Assembly (NCBI GenBank): GCA_900708905.1 | Contig: CAADRB010000067.1 | Coordinates: 124,001 to 188,000 of the forward strand | Reading direction: 5' to 3' | DNA from: Hymenolepis diminuta | Lineage: Eukaryota; Platyhelminthes; Cestoda; Cyclophyllidea; Hymenolepididae | Length of the DNA stretch: 64,000 nucleotides | Shown: one piece after another, positions 51,908-62,600 of the stretch | Position numbering within the stretch: the first letter of the stretch is position 1 | Layout of the letters: the number at the start of each line of letters is the position of its first letter | Notes under the pieces: generated by a model | Databases searched by the model: none | The model's input: the letters and a program-made list of their open reading frames with translations, nothing else | What the model was told of the DNA's origin: nothing | Position numbers and translations under genes: made by a program

Positions 51908-53917
51908 TTATTTAAAAAATTTTTTACCGAAGGCGTTTTCTGAAAACTGCCGGTATATTTTGTTGAGCACCAAAAACGTCTCTGAATAAAAATACCCGTA
52001 TTTAACTTAACCAAGTACAATGAATGCTTTCTAAAAATTAATTAAAAGATATTACCTCTTTCACTTATTAATTCATATGTATATTTAAAATCAGCTAAAA
52101 ATAAAAACAGACTTTTAATTGGCAAAACAATAGACAATTTTATTAATTGTTCAATTTTCAGAATTTGAGTTATAACCTCTCTGTTTAATTTCTTTCATTT
52201 TTGTAAAAATAAAACTTCGCTCTTAAAATAAAAAAAATAGTTTACATCAATATTTTCAAATTATGCATCAAATTTAATAATTATTAAACTATTTAATTCT
52301 TATATGATTTAGTATTTTTATACTTTTTAGGTAGTTTGAAATTTTAACATTGAAATTATCAGTCATAAACCTGTTTCACATTCCGCCAAAATTGATCCGA
52401 AAAAAATATAAAAGCGCAAAAATGCTAAAGGTAAGAGATAAGTGTCGAGATTATTTATCATTGGCATAAATGCTACAAAACTATAAAAATATGTTACCGT
52501 CTTTCGCTATAACATCAAGATCATCTTTAACCACTTTTATCCGTGCTCTGTGATACATGTCATCAAGTTCTTTCGGGTCTATCAAAATAATGAAGTGAAA
52601 GAGTAAAATTGCAACACAAAGCTAAGAATTTAACATTTTCTCCTCACCTGTACGCGATGCTGGTCTATAGGTAGCTAAAATATTAGTCATGAATATCATT
52701 AAAAAATAATTGCAAATATTTAATAGAATTAATAATCAATTAAAAATTATGTACCACTGCTTATCACCTCAAGAATTGATCTAAAGATTCTCGGAAGAAC
52801 TAGTTAGAAAACAATTTTATTAATAGTATCTGGAAAAAATCTCTTAGTTACTGATAATAGTAATAAATAGGGACACTTTCATTTTGATAAGTTACGTACC
52901 CGGTGATTCAAGAGAGTGTTCAATTAAATGCACGATCTTAGCCCAAAAGTCTTCAAAATAAAAGTACACATCAGTTATTAATAAATAAATGAAAATAGTA
53001 GAATCAATTTATTTTAAATACATTTGTCGTCAAATTATCCGTGCACTACTTATCTCTCCATCAAGCATTGGAAATAACTAGATTTGAAAATATACTATTG
53101 AAGCGTACAGTTATTCCAACTGCTAACTAGGATACTAACCTACTAAATAACAGATTTGAAAGTTGTTTTAAATATACTAATGTTTCACAGATTTCACTCA
53201 AGGTGATTTCTCTTCCTTATTTTTCTTTGAACAATTACCAATTGTATATATGAATATTTTAATTCAAATAATTTCCGGTTTAGTTCGCTTTCTACTCATG
53301 AACCAGCAACCTTATACAACCTATCTCAGTTTTACCCTAAATTAAAATTGATAAAATATTTAAGCACATGAAGCAAAACATGGAACAGGCTTTACCACTC
53401 ATGTTGCAGATAATTTTAATAAGATTGTGATTGAGTTTTTGTCAGGAAGCCGAGGCAAATATTTGAGGTGCAGTCGAAAGAAACATGAACTTCATCTCCC
53501 GTGCACCGGATCTTAGATTTTAGATTCTTACGCTAGCATCACCACAATTAACTACTAACAAGGTAGCCAATTAATTCTCTCACATCTAATTCTAAAAATT
53601 AATTTTATTTAATAAATAAACTGTCTTTTGAGCCTCAAGTTCCCACCCTTTTCCTTCTTCTTAGATCTGAGTAGTTGGAACTTTAGGATGGGACAACTGA
53701 GTGTTATACAAGTCTCCGATTTTAATTCAAATAAATATTTAATAAAACTATAAAAGTGCTAAGGACACTATGAAAAAATGTATGAACATATCTATTTATT
53801 ATTATTTAATGACTAGTAACAATAAACTTCTTTTAATAAAAATTAAGGGATGGAAATTCTTACGGCCAGCAGTAATTGACCCTTTCTCCAGATTAGCCCA
53901 TGTCTCTTCTTCAAAAT
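51908..53917 (-). CDS. microexon gene 2, tandem relative of gene 1, 5' end not found
   Basis: Exons seen: 53917-53864, 53591-53556, possibly an 18-base exon 53126-53109, 52950-52900, 52799-52755, 52674-52648, 52578-52498, 52094-52056 and the terminal 51981-51908. All enter and leave in phase 1, and each has a GT donor and an AG acceptor (GTACGT after 52900, GTGAGG after 52648). Peptides include DFWAKIVHLIEHSLESP, VLPRIFRSILEVISS and RARIKVVKDDLDVIAKD. They resemble gene 1 peptides ERVKHLINAEMLT, ILLRILRRIYELCHG and AVRYIKIIRDQQDITEND in the same order. The terminal exon is 74 bases, as in gene 1, and both end in G-K-x-F-x-x-stop. I found no convincing start exon between 53918 and the end of gene 1. 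The first exon here could also be joined in frame to exon 4 of gene 1, so shared 5' exons are possible. The donor at 53555 is weak. Product unknown. Confidence 0.68.
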
Positions 53918-54102
53918 CTAAAGGACAAAAACTGAAAATTGCCTATACAAACCAGAAAACAGTCTATGGTAAATACAGAAATTAAAATATTACGCATTTT
54001 AGTAGGACTCATTATAAAATGTTTCATTATTTCAATGTCAATAGTATCTGCAATAAGAAGCAAATAATTATTAACTTTCAGTCATGTCAACAAAATGAAA
54101 AT

Positions 54103-54108
54103 TTTATT
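54103..54108 (-). terminator. AATAAA overlapping the stop of microexon gene 1
   Basis: The stop TAA lies within CAATAAAA, so the 3' UTR would be very short. Confidence 0.5.
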
Positions 54109-56860
54109 GCATAAAAAGCTTGCCTTCAGGGTGTTCTAAAAGTTGTTCTTCAAAAACATGGTAAAGGGTTTGGAATACTAAAAAATATATTAAAAAAATT
54201 TTCACTAGAGGTTTTTTATGTGAATTTTTAAATTGCGAGTTGAAGTTACCGGAAGCGTTGACAGCTCTAACTTCAGTAATTGCAACTAATTGAATTAATT
54301 AATAAGTCAAACAACATCTTGTAATTAAAAAATAATTAAGGAGTTTAAATAAGAAAGTTTAAAAATATTACAATCATTTTCTGTTATGTCTTGTTGATCC
54401 CGTATAATTTTGATGTACCTCACAGCTATTATATAAGAGGTTAATATGTTTTCATTAATATTGCAAAGGAACTGGCAGATTGGCAATCACATACCATCAC
54501 AGAGGAAAAACGGCAATACAAATCTAAAGATAATTTTCACTAAAAACCAAAATATTTTAATTATCATCTTGAAATATTAAAATGCTACTTATTATAAATA
54601 TGACTAAATAAATGTGTAGAACAAATTTACAGAATGGTATGCCATGACACAATTCATAGATTCGCCTAAGTATTCTCAGAAGTACTTTGATGTAGAAAAG
54701 AATTATGGATAATAATTGTTTAATTTATTTATTAGATAGTCATTCATTCATTGCTCACTTTCTGTTGAAATGAGTTCGGGATTACGACCTGCAATTATTA
54801 TGGAGTAATTATTAAGCCAAGTTTCACGCACGGCAGATGACCGATTAATTAATTAAGTACCGGTAAGCATTTCAGCATTTATGAGATGTTTAACCCTTTC
54901 GATCCTATCCCTGTGATCCGGCGTAGGGAATATTTCATCGTCGTCTTAATAAAATAGGACTTTTATTATATTATAATTTTATATATATTGGTAGTGCAAA
55001 ATCATTACAGACAATTGAGATTGATAGCGAACTTGTGTCGTTTCAGCCATGTTAAGACTTTACTCCGTTGAATGCCACTTAACATCATTTAACTCATTAG
55101 CTACTGGAATAAAAATGTATTAAAGTCAAGAGACTGTCTATCATGGTTAAAAACCAGATCAATATACAATGAACATTATAGACGGGCATTTGCAGCAATC
55201 AAAAGGAAGATAAATGAAATTTGAATTCTGAAACATAAACTGCCCATTTCATAAATGCTGGACAAAAATAAAATAGACTAAGACTCTTTGACGTTGCTCT
55301 CAACATTTTTTTCAATCCCCTTCCTTTTATCATCCACTGGATTTTTTATTAACTGATTTCAGTTGCTTCTCACAATTAAAAATTGTAAAATTTCTGTTTT
55401 AATAGATCATAATAGCAAAGGTTTTAACCACTGATCTGTGTATTATAAAATTAAATGTATTGAAACGCAAAGAACTAGAAACAATTATCGTCCCATTAAA
55501 ATTTGTGTAAACTAATGATTAAAACACGAATATGCGAAAGGATAAATATCAGTTATGTAAGGTAACGAAAGAAAAAGTGGAAAAGTGAGTTACTTTTGTT
55601 TAGATGTTCCGAAAACACTTCCCTCTTTAAGATTCCGATGCATTTACTGATAAATCTCAAATTATTGATCTAATAAAATGTAAGTTCCGTTCCTTTGAAA
55701 GGTCTGGTGCGATCTAATTTAGGACAAAGTGTTTCCACAAGTTTCCTTATACGGATTTTTTAATCATTGGGCATTATCCATAAAATCAGTACAGTGAAAT
55801 TTAGTAAGGTCTTCAAAGTTTAAAATGCCTTTGTTAGTTTCATCTACCTTTTCATGACTGTAAGAAGATACAAATAAATTAGAGTGGCGTAATCAAAATT
55901 CATCTAAGTTAAGTAATGTAGTTCCACTTAATAATTACAAATATCCATAAAAATTGCCGTAGAGAGATGAGAGACGACAAATTTAAAGAGATTAGAACTG
56001 TATACAACGACTTCCAGTTTTCTCAGACAAATTGTGCACTGCACAAGGTTATTCATTGGTACAGATAAACACCGACAAAATAATCAGTTGATGTTGGTAT
56101 TAAAATATAATTTGATACAGTGATACGAAGCACTCAGTATTGCGCTAACAAAATGATAAGGAGGAATTTATTCTTAAAACTTGAGATTCCATTGTTGCCT
56201 TTTATCTATCTGACTCAATAAAATATGTAAATACTTGTAAACGACAGTTGGATATTAAAATTTTTATGAAGTCTCACAGTAGCTTCTGATCCGAAATTTC
56301 TAACGAATTTGAATTTAAATAAAGACAAGATTTTTTTATTATTACTTATTAAAATAAAATTATTTGAAATGCTTACCTGTGGGAATTAATGGATCGTTGA
56401 AAGCGTAGGCAAATGAGTGAAAAACTACAAATTAAACAGAAATAATGAAGAGTATATCTTAAAAAAAATAATTTTTCTGACAAGATTTTTTTTATTTTCT
56501 TACTATATTTTGAATATAGTACTCCGTCGGCGGAAGCTAAAAGCAAAACATAGACTTGGAACTGTTTAAATAAAATAGGGATATAAAATAACAAATAAGA
56601 CTTTTAGATTTAAATTTATTCGTACGAATAGTTGCTTCATTGGTTTCTGGAAATTGATGTCTTATGCCATCTTTAAAAAATAACAAATAAAGCAATAGAA
56701 TTTAAAATATTTGAACCAAATTTTACTTTTACTTTGAGTAAGTTGACTTACTATTGAACGGATATATTGGTCGAGGTCTTACACGGGCAGTAGAAAAAAA
56801 TCTTACAGGGACAATTTGGGGTCGCAGCATTCGTGGTACAGGATATCTTGGACGAAACAT
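54104..56860 (-). CDS. microexon gene 1, 11 exons, all introns phase 1, 203 aa
   Basis: Seen in sequence: exons at 56860-56752, 56670-56626, 56536-56504, 56424-56377, 54944-54861, 54788-54759, 54684-54631, 54539-54495, 54425-54372, 54285-54250 and 54177-54104. Lengths are 109, 45, 33, 48, 84, 30, 54, 45, 54, 36 and 74 bases, and they join into one open frame of 203 codons plus TAA. Every intron begins GT, ends AG and splits a codon after its first base. Nine introns are 69-91 bases; the fourth is 1432. The start is the first ATG after an in-frame TAA. The N terminus is rich in Arg and Pro (MFRPRYPVPRMLRPQ) with an RFFSTARVRPR stretch, and I see no classical signal peptide. The middle has helical hydrophobic exons (ILLRILRRIYELCHG, LKIIFRFVLPFFLCD). 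AATAAA at 54108-54103 overlaps the stop. Function unknown. The intron phase and order make chance very unlikely, but individual splice sites need RNA support. Confidence 0.78.
55270..55400 (-). repeat. copy of the small dispersed repeat inside intron 4 of microexon gene 1
   Basis: The minus strand carries AATTGTGAGAAGCAACTGAA and CAAAGAGTCTTAGTCTATTT. It is related to the copies near 3.0, 7.7 and 50.3 kb. A nearly identical AATTTTTAATTGTGAAAAGC start is seen at about 50390-50370. Confidence 0.45.
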
Positions 56861-56999
56861 TCTTTAAATGTTTCACTGGTACGCCTTTTACTGATCACGC
56901 AAAATATGCAAGGTTTTGACTTTAATCGATCGATTATTGGTATTGCGATAAATATTTTTGCAGCTGAATGAATGTGGATAATTGAATTTCCTGAAATTG

Positions 57000-59280
57000 A
57001 GCGGCAGTTTACTCTATTGTTTTTGGTTATTTTTGAAGATCAGTTCTTCGTATTCTTAGCGGGGGGAAAATAGGATAATTTTATCAAATTTTTTATAACA
57101 TTGTCCAAAATATTTTAATATCTCTTTTTGAGTTTCAGTATTTCATTTAAAATATCATTGCATTTCTTATTAAAGGGAATCCCATCAAAGAACAGAAGGT
57201 GAAATGTAGAAAAAGACAGTTGATGAATAGATTCAGTTTCAAGTTTGCAAATTTTCTACACTCAGGTATTCCATTTTATTTTAGTATGGGGGTCTAAGCT
57301 ATTAAGCGTATATTAATATGCCATTAGCAGCTGGAAACTCAGTGGACAACTATTTGTATCCATTTGGTAACTGAACTAGAACTAAAAATAGCCAATAATG
57401 ACCTCAAGTATTCAATTACAAAGGTAGAATTTACGCCGGCATAAATTATCCCTTGTCCCATTTCTTTCCTGTGACCCATTTCTCTGCCCGACCCCCCTAT
57501 ATTTTGCCCATCTACATCTAACCTATTTCTCACTTTGTCATCAGCATAATATAATCAGCATAATCTGTTAACAGTCTTATCGTACCTCATTTTGCCTGTT
57601 TCTAACCCCCTCCCTTCCCCTCCTCCCCCACTTATTTCCTCCCAAGTATATTCCTACTGCTTGCTTCGCTCTTCTCGTATTTATTTCACTTGTCCAGTGT
57701 ACGTGTGGTCGAACTTACTTAATAGTCTTTTTTACTCAGAAAAGGCTGTTTCATCCTTTTAGGTCATTAAGAAGATCATTAATTCTGGGAGGGATTTTTT
57801 CTAAAGTAGCTTTATTAATGGAATAAATGCCACTTATATAATGCCATTATATAATTTATTGGAAGCACACACTTCCAATATTAGAAAATTTTGCTCAAGA
57901 TTTAACTACTGCTATTATAACTATTTCGCAATTGTTTATATATAAATTTTTGGGAGTGGTGCCATCAACCGAGTTTTAACGTAGCTGGGTTCACAATTTA
58001 TTCTGCTAATAAACAAATTTGAACTATCTTTGAAATGAGAAGCTGTTTTATACACAGTCAAATTCAAATATATTCAATTGTAAATGGATGTCTAGCATAT
58101 TTTGCGTTTCAGTGCTATCAAAGCTAAATTTCAACTCGTTAGAACGCTGTTATATATCACCGCGAACTAAGGACATAAATGCCAACAGAAATTATGGAGA
58201 AATCTTGCTCAAAAAACTGAAATATCTTTAATTTACGTTCTCCTTCTCCAAGTAAATATCAAATTGAAGTCTATTTATCTCCTGGTCCAAAGCAAAAATG
58301 TCATTTTAATTTATGAAGGCATTTACGCAAAGCAAATGGTAGCACAGATTAATAAGAAGTAAAGGATGTGGTCGAGTAGATTTAGAGAATAAAGTCAGGA
58401 TTTTAGAAGCGGTTTACGTCATTTGAATTAAGTAATCAACACTTTTTTACTGAATAAGTACAATTAGCTGAATTATATTCATATGTTAGGGATTTGATAC
58501 CTGGATTCCTAAATAATTCCATTTCCAGAAATTTTAAATGTTATTAGGTAATTTGAGTGATTGATCATGCAAATACAACAAATTTGTCTTATCTAATGTT
58601 ATTCATTTGATAACTTTTACTAGTTTCCACGCCCTAATTACATGATTTTATTAAAGTTTCAGATAATGCTTAATATAGTTGCAATTGTAATATTATTTTA
58701 GCAGACTACCGCGGCTAATATTAACTCTATGATTAATTGCCAACGTGATATCTGTAGGATGTCGGCAAGTAAAGCATGAACCCAAGGACTTTGCTATTTG
58801 TCTCCGGATAATCGAGTCCCAATAGTTACTCTAAAGTCTCCCATTGCTCCTAAAAGCTTGATAGCCAAGTGGGTAAAAAGTTGTTATTATTCAGGCGGCG
58901 TTTTGATTACCATGCATTGGCTATATGTAAACGACTTGTAGTCAAGTATGTAGTCCAAGTTAAGCTAATAAAGTGTCGTATGTCAAATGCATTTTTCTCT
59001 TTTTTCCCTTCGGGGCAGCATCAAATGGAAGCTATATCGTATCGACCGAACCTAGACCTCCAAGCGTTGCAACAATATGGAAGAGTAATACCTTAAAAAA
59101 CACCTTATTTCATATATTTAGACGTTTAAATCAATCTATTTTCATGTTAATCATTATTTTAATCAGAAGGTTTATTATTTCAATTTAAAATTTAAACCAT
59201 GATCATATTTTCGGGAAAAAAATAAACGAAAATTCTAATGGAACGCTTTATTACATAATGTGTCAGAAAGTATGAAAATT
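57000..59280. other. intergenic, partly pyrimidine-rich
   Basis: 57540-57720 is C- and T-rich on the plus strand, in the style of the repeats near 39.8 and 43.4 kb. No gene is supported. Confidence 0.4.
58856..58920 (+). repeat. possible tRNA-like SINE head
   Basis: GATAGCCAAGTGGGTAA matches an A box, with GCGTTTTGATTACC in the B-box position. Degenerate and uncertain. Confidence 0.25.
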
Positions 59281-59287
59281 GCTAACA

Positions 59288-59534
59288 CTAAAGGCTGCCG
59301 CCGATGACATTAAAAGAGCACTCGGTCCCGATCGCGTCTGTCGCATTGGTTGCTTCTTGATGGACGGCAAAATCGATATCGCTGGAATTAGGGCCGCATT
59401 TTTGAACTTGGCATCGTTGTCCATCATCCCGGTCAAACTAACTTTTCCGAGTGAGCCTTAGAAGTCTCACTCCCTCTAATTACTTCTTTAACAGATTGCC
59501 TCTGAAGGTTAGCAAAGGCCAAAGTAAGCATCAT
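59288..59534 (-). pseudogene. frameshifted relative of the Asp-rich secreted genes
   Basis: ATG ATG at 59534 begins MMLTLAFANLQRQSVKEVI, matching LALAFIKLQAKSIK of the intact gene at 23747-24076. The frame stops at TGA 59435-59433. A neighbouring frame then stays open for about 50 codons (FDRDDGQRCQVQKCG onward) to TAG at 59290-59288. TATATAAG survives at 59610-59603, and the leader after it aligns with the leader of 28121-28380. Either a one-base deletion killed it, or the tail was remodelled. Confidence 0.6.
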
Positions 59535-59602
59535 GAAGATAAGAAAGAGAGTTTAAGTTCACATATTTAACTTATTCCTGACATCACAAGGGATACCATT
59601 CA

Positions 59603-59610
59603 CTTATATA
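59603..59610 (-). promoter_or_regulatory. relic TATA box of the 59288-59534 pseudogene
   Basis: TATATAAG on the minus strand, about 70 bases before the ATG pair. Confidence 0.5.
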
Positions 59611-59619
59611 ACCAGCTAT

Positions 59620-62600
59620 CTGATCCTGAGATTAAAAATATCCATAAAATATATGTACATTTTTTGATCGCCACCTCTTTGAAAAGTATTATGGGCAATT
59701 TATCAACCTTTGTAAACATTAAAAATTTCATATTCTAAGAGAGTGATATAAAGATAAACGTCGGAGTAAAGGAACATTAAATTACGCCACTCATAATTAA
59801 TTAGTATTTCACTTGATGTAGATTTCCTTGAATTTTGAATTATATCCGAATTTATTTCAAAAGTCTGTGGTACTTGAATATTAACTTTGTTTCAAAACGA
59901 AGTATCTTTCCATTATTAGCTGATGTTCAGGAACCTATAGACTATTTTCCTTGCTGGAACATATTTATTGGCGTCGTTGCTAAAAACGTTACCTTCTTTA
60001 AACGCATATAACAATTTGAAATAACTGATGAGAATACACTGATTTCCGAATACCATGGTTTTAAGGGGGTTCAATTATGATGTTTTCTTTTTACAAGTTT
60101 ATTGTATATTTTATGGACATAGTGGCACTCTGGTTAGAACAGATTGCAGGTAAAGATATTCGAGCTAAGACGAGCACATCTTTCTTTAATTAGCAGGTCA
60201 ATCTCCTCTGAACGCAGCATACGTGGAAAATTACGCAAATTTTTGCTGAAACCTTAAAATCGGATGTTCAAATCAGAAGTTTAGAAAGCAGCTTCATTTT
60301 GTTAGGCTTGAAACACTGGTACTTTCTGAAGCGACTTCTTATGGGGAAACTCCCAAACCGATAAATCTAACTTTCAGATGAGGTAACAAGCTTTTGCCTC
60401 TCCTTATTTCAGTTATCCAACCTCTTTTTCCGATATTTGAACTACTTTATGCTTGTCTTTTATTATTATCGTGACACCAGCATGCAGTTAAATTTATACT
60501 AATTAAGAAAAGTGAAAGATAGCATCTTCTAGTTCATTTTTATAAAGTTATGAGTGTTAATAAAGTATTCGGCTATTTGTTAAGTCTAAACGCCTTACAG
60601 TTATTTGTCTTTATTATTTCTATATGTAGTATCCATGTATTGCTGCCTTTATGCGTCTTTGCTATTCATGGACTGAGTGGAAACCCATAAAAATTAAATT
60701 GTTTCATACACAGGTTTGTGTATGTAATCTTTAAAGTTTACTTTTTAGAAGGATAGTATTACTATACTCACGTATCATTCTTTGGTACTTGTACGTCAGT
60801 ACAATTTCACTCTATTCTTATTATCTCTTATTTCTGCAATCTCGTTTTTATAACACTGGATTGTGGTCTATTACCTCTTCCCTCATTATTTTGGTATTAA
60901 TTTCAAGCAACTATGGGCTACTGACATAGAACATAGAATTAGAACCATTGCCTTTACCACCCGCGATTTGAAGGGAAATAACCCGTGAATCTAAAAGAAA
61001 ATAGGGATGGTACTGATTTCTCCAAATTAACTAAAGATACTTTTAACATTCATCGCTGACAGATGCAACCATTAGTCCACCTGAGACCAAAATAAACCTG
61101 TGTTGTTGCTTATTCAAATTTTTGATAGTTCTCAATGCAGTTGTATTTATAAAATTGGGCATGTTAAAAAGGTAAAACAGCACGATTGTTGTCGATATCA
61201 ATTTTAAAATGTTTATTACGAGAAAGCACTTGAGCACGAACAGCTACAAAATAACTACAAGAGATGTGGAAAGAAGAAAGTTAAATTGACGTTTAGTTTG
61301 AAATTCGTAGCTTTAAAAGTTTTAGTCCATTTAATTTCTGTATACATTAACCTGCACACATTTTTCTGTGCGGTTGCTAATGTTCTAAAGATCAAATTTC
61401 AGAATTTTTTCCCCAAATTCTTGAGTTACTGTAACTAGTCTTGAAGTTCATTCAAAATGAAAGATAAAAACAACTTTGACGCTTAGGTATCAGATTTCTT
61501 TGATAATGTTTGTAGTATATTTAAAAATGAGGCGGCTTCATCTAGAAAATAATTTCGTGTTAAAGGAACTTTGTGTATAGGTCTGAGCTTCTTCGTATTT
61601 TTATGCTAATCATTAACACATTACCTCGCGCTACAATTTAAAGATGAAATTGCTTTTTCATACAAAAATTACATACTTTTCTGACGTGTGTCAATGTGTG
61701 AAATTTTTTCACAGCTTCAATTGTATCAATTTGAATTAACGCTCGACGGCAAATATAGTTGTTATAACTTTAACTTTTATTAACTCTCATAGTAGTACTT
61801 TTAATGTATTGGAAGCTACGTGCTAAACCAATGAGGATATCAGACACAATATGTCTGGTCCAGTTCACAGTATTTTATATTGTGCCAGTTACAACTGACT
61901 AGATAGATAAACCAGGTACATTTATGAACAGAAGAGGTTAATCAAAGAGAGTTTATCAAGTAGCCTGACTCCGAAATTTAGAATATCATAATATTCAAAT
62001 ATTATCAGATTGTATTGAATAATATTATTTGCAACTTATTGGAAGAGAAATAGATCTGATGTAGTCTACTAGCCGCCTAAATTAATCAACTGGTTAGTGA
62101 GCTCTAGACTCCGAAAACATGAATCTAATCTAGAAATTGGGGGCAAATCCTGAAATTCGAGCATTAGAACGTGATTCAGAGGAGTACACCCAAAGTAGCG
62201 TACGTTCTGAATCCAAGGGTCAAATTTTGTAAGATTCTTTTCATGAAATGACTATTATTTACTTTACCCGGTCCTATTCCCTTAATACATATTAAGCTAT
62301 GCTCAGATGCTTTCTCACAGCAGAAAATTGTGACTTTTTCCTTTTCGTAAGCAGCTAATTTATAAACACATAGGAATGCTCGCATGAGTAATTGCCAGTC
62401 TTATACATTACATAGGAATATAATCCGATAGGGTTGAATAATGGGCAAATGACCCATATTTTTTACTTGCTCACAAGAATTGCTTATCAGGAAAAAGCAC
62501 GATTCCAATGTGAATCATGTCATTAATATTTATTACTCTATTCAATAAGGTAATGATATTTTTAGAAAACAAATTCTAATATTTTCAGGGCATGTGATTT

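Noticed and set aside
53770..53985. 71-codon plus-strand frame
   Set aside because: Antisense shadow of the exon at 53917-53864.
56373..56594. 73-codon minus-strand frame
   Set aside because: It reads across exons 3 and 4 and the intron of microexon gene 1 without splicing.
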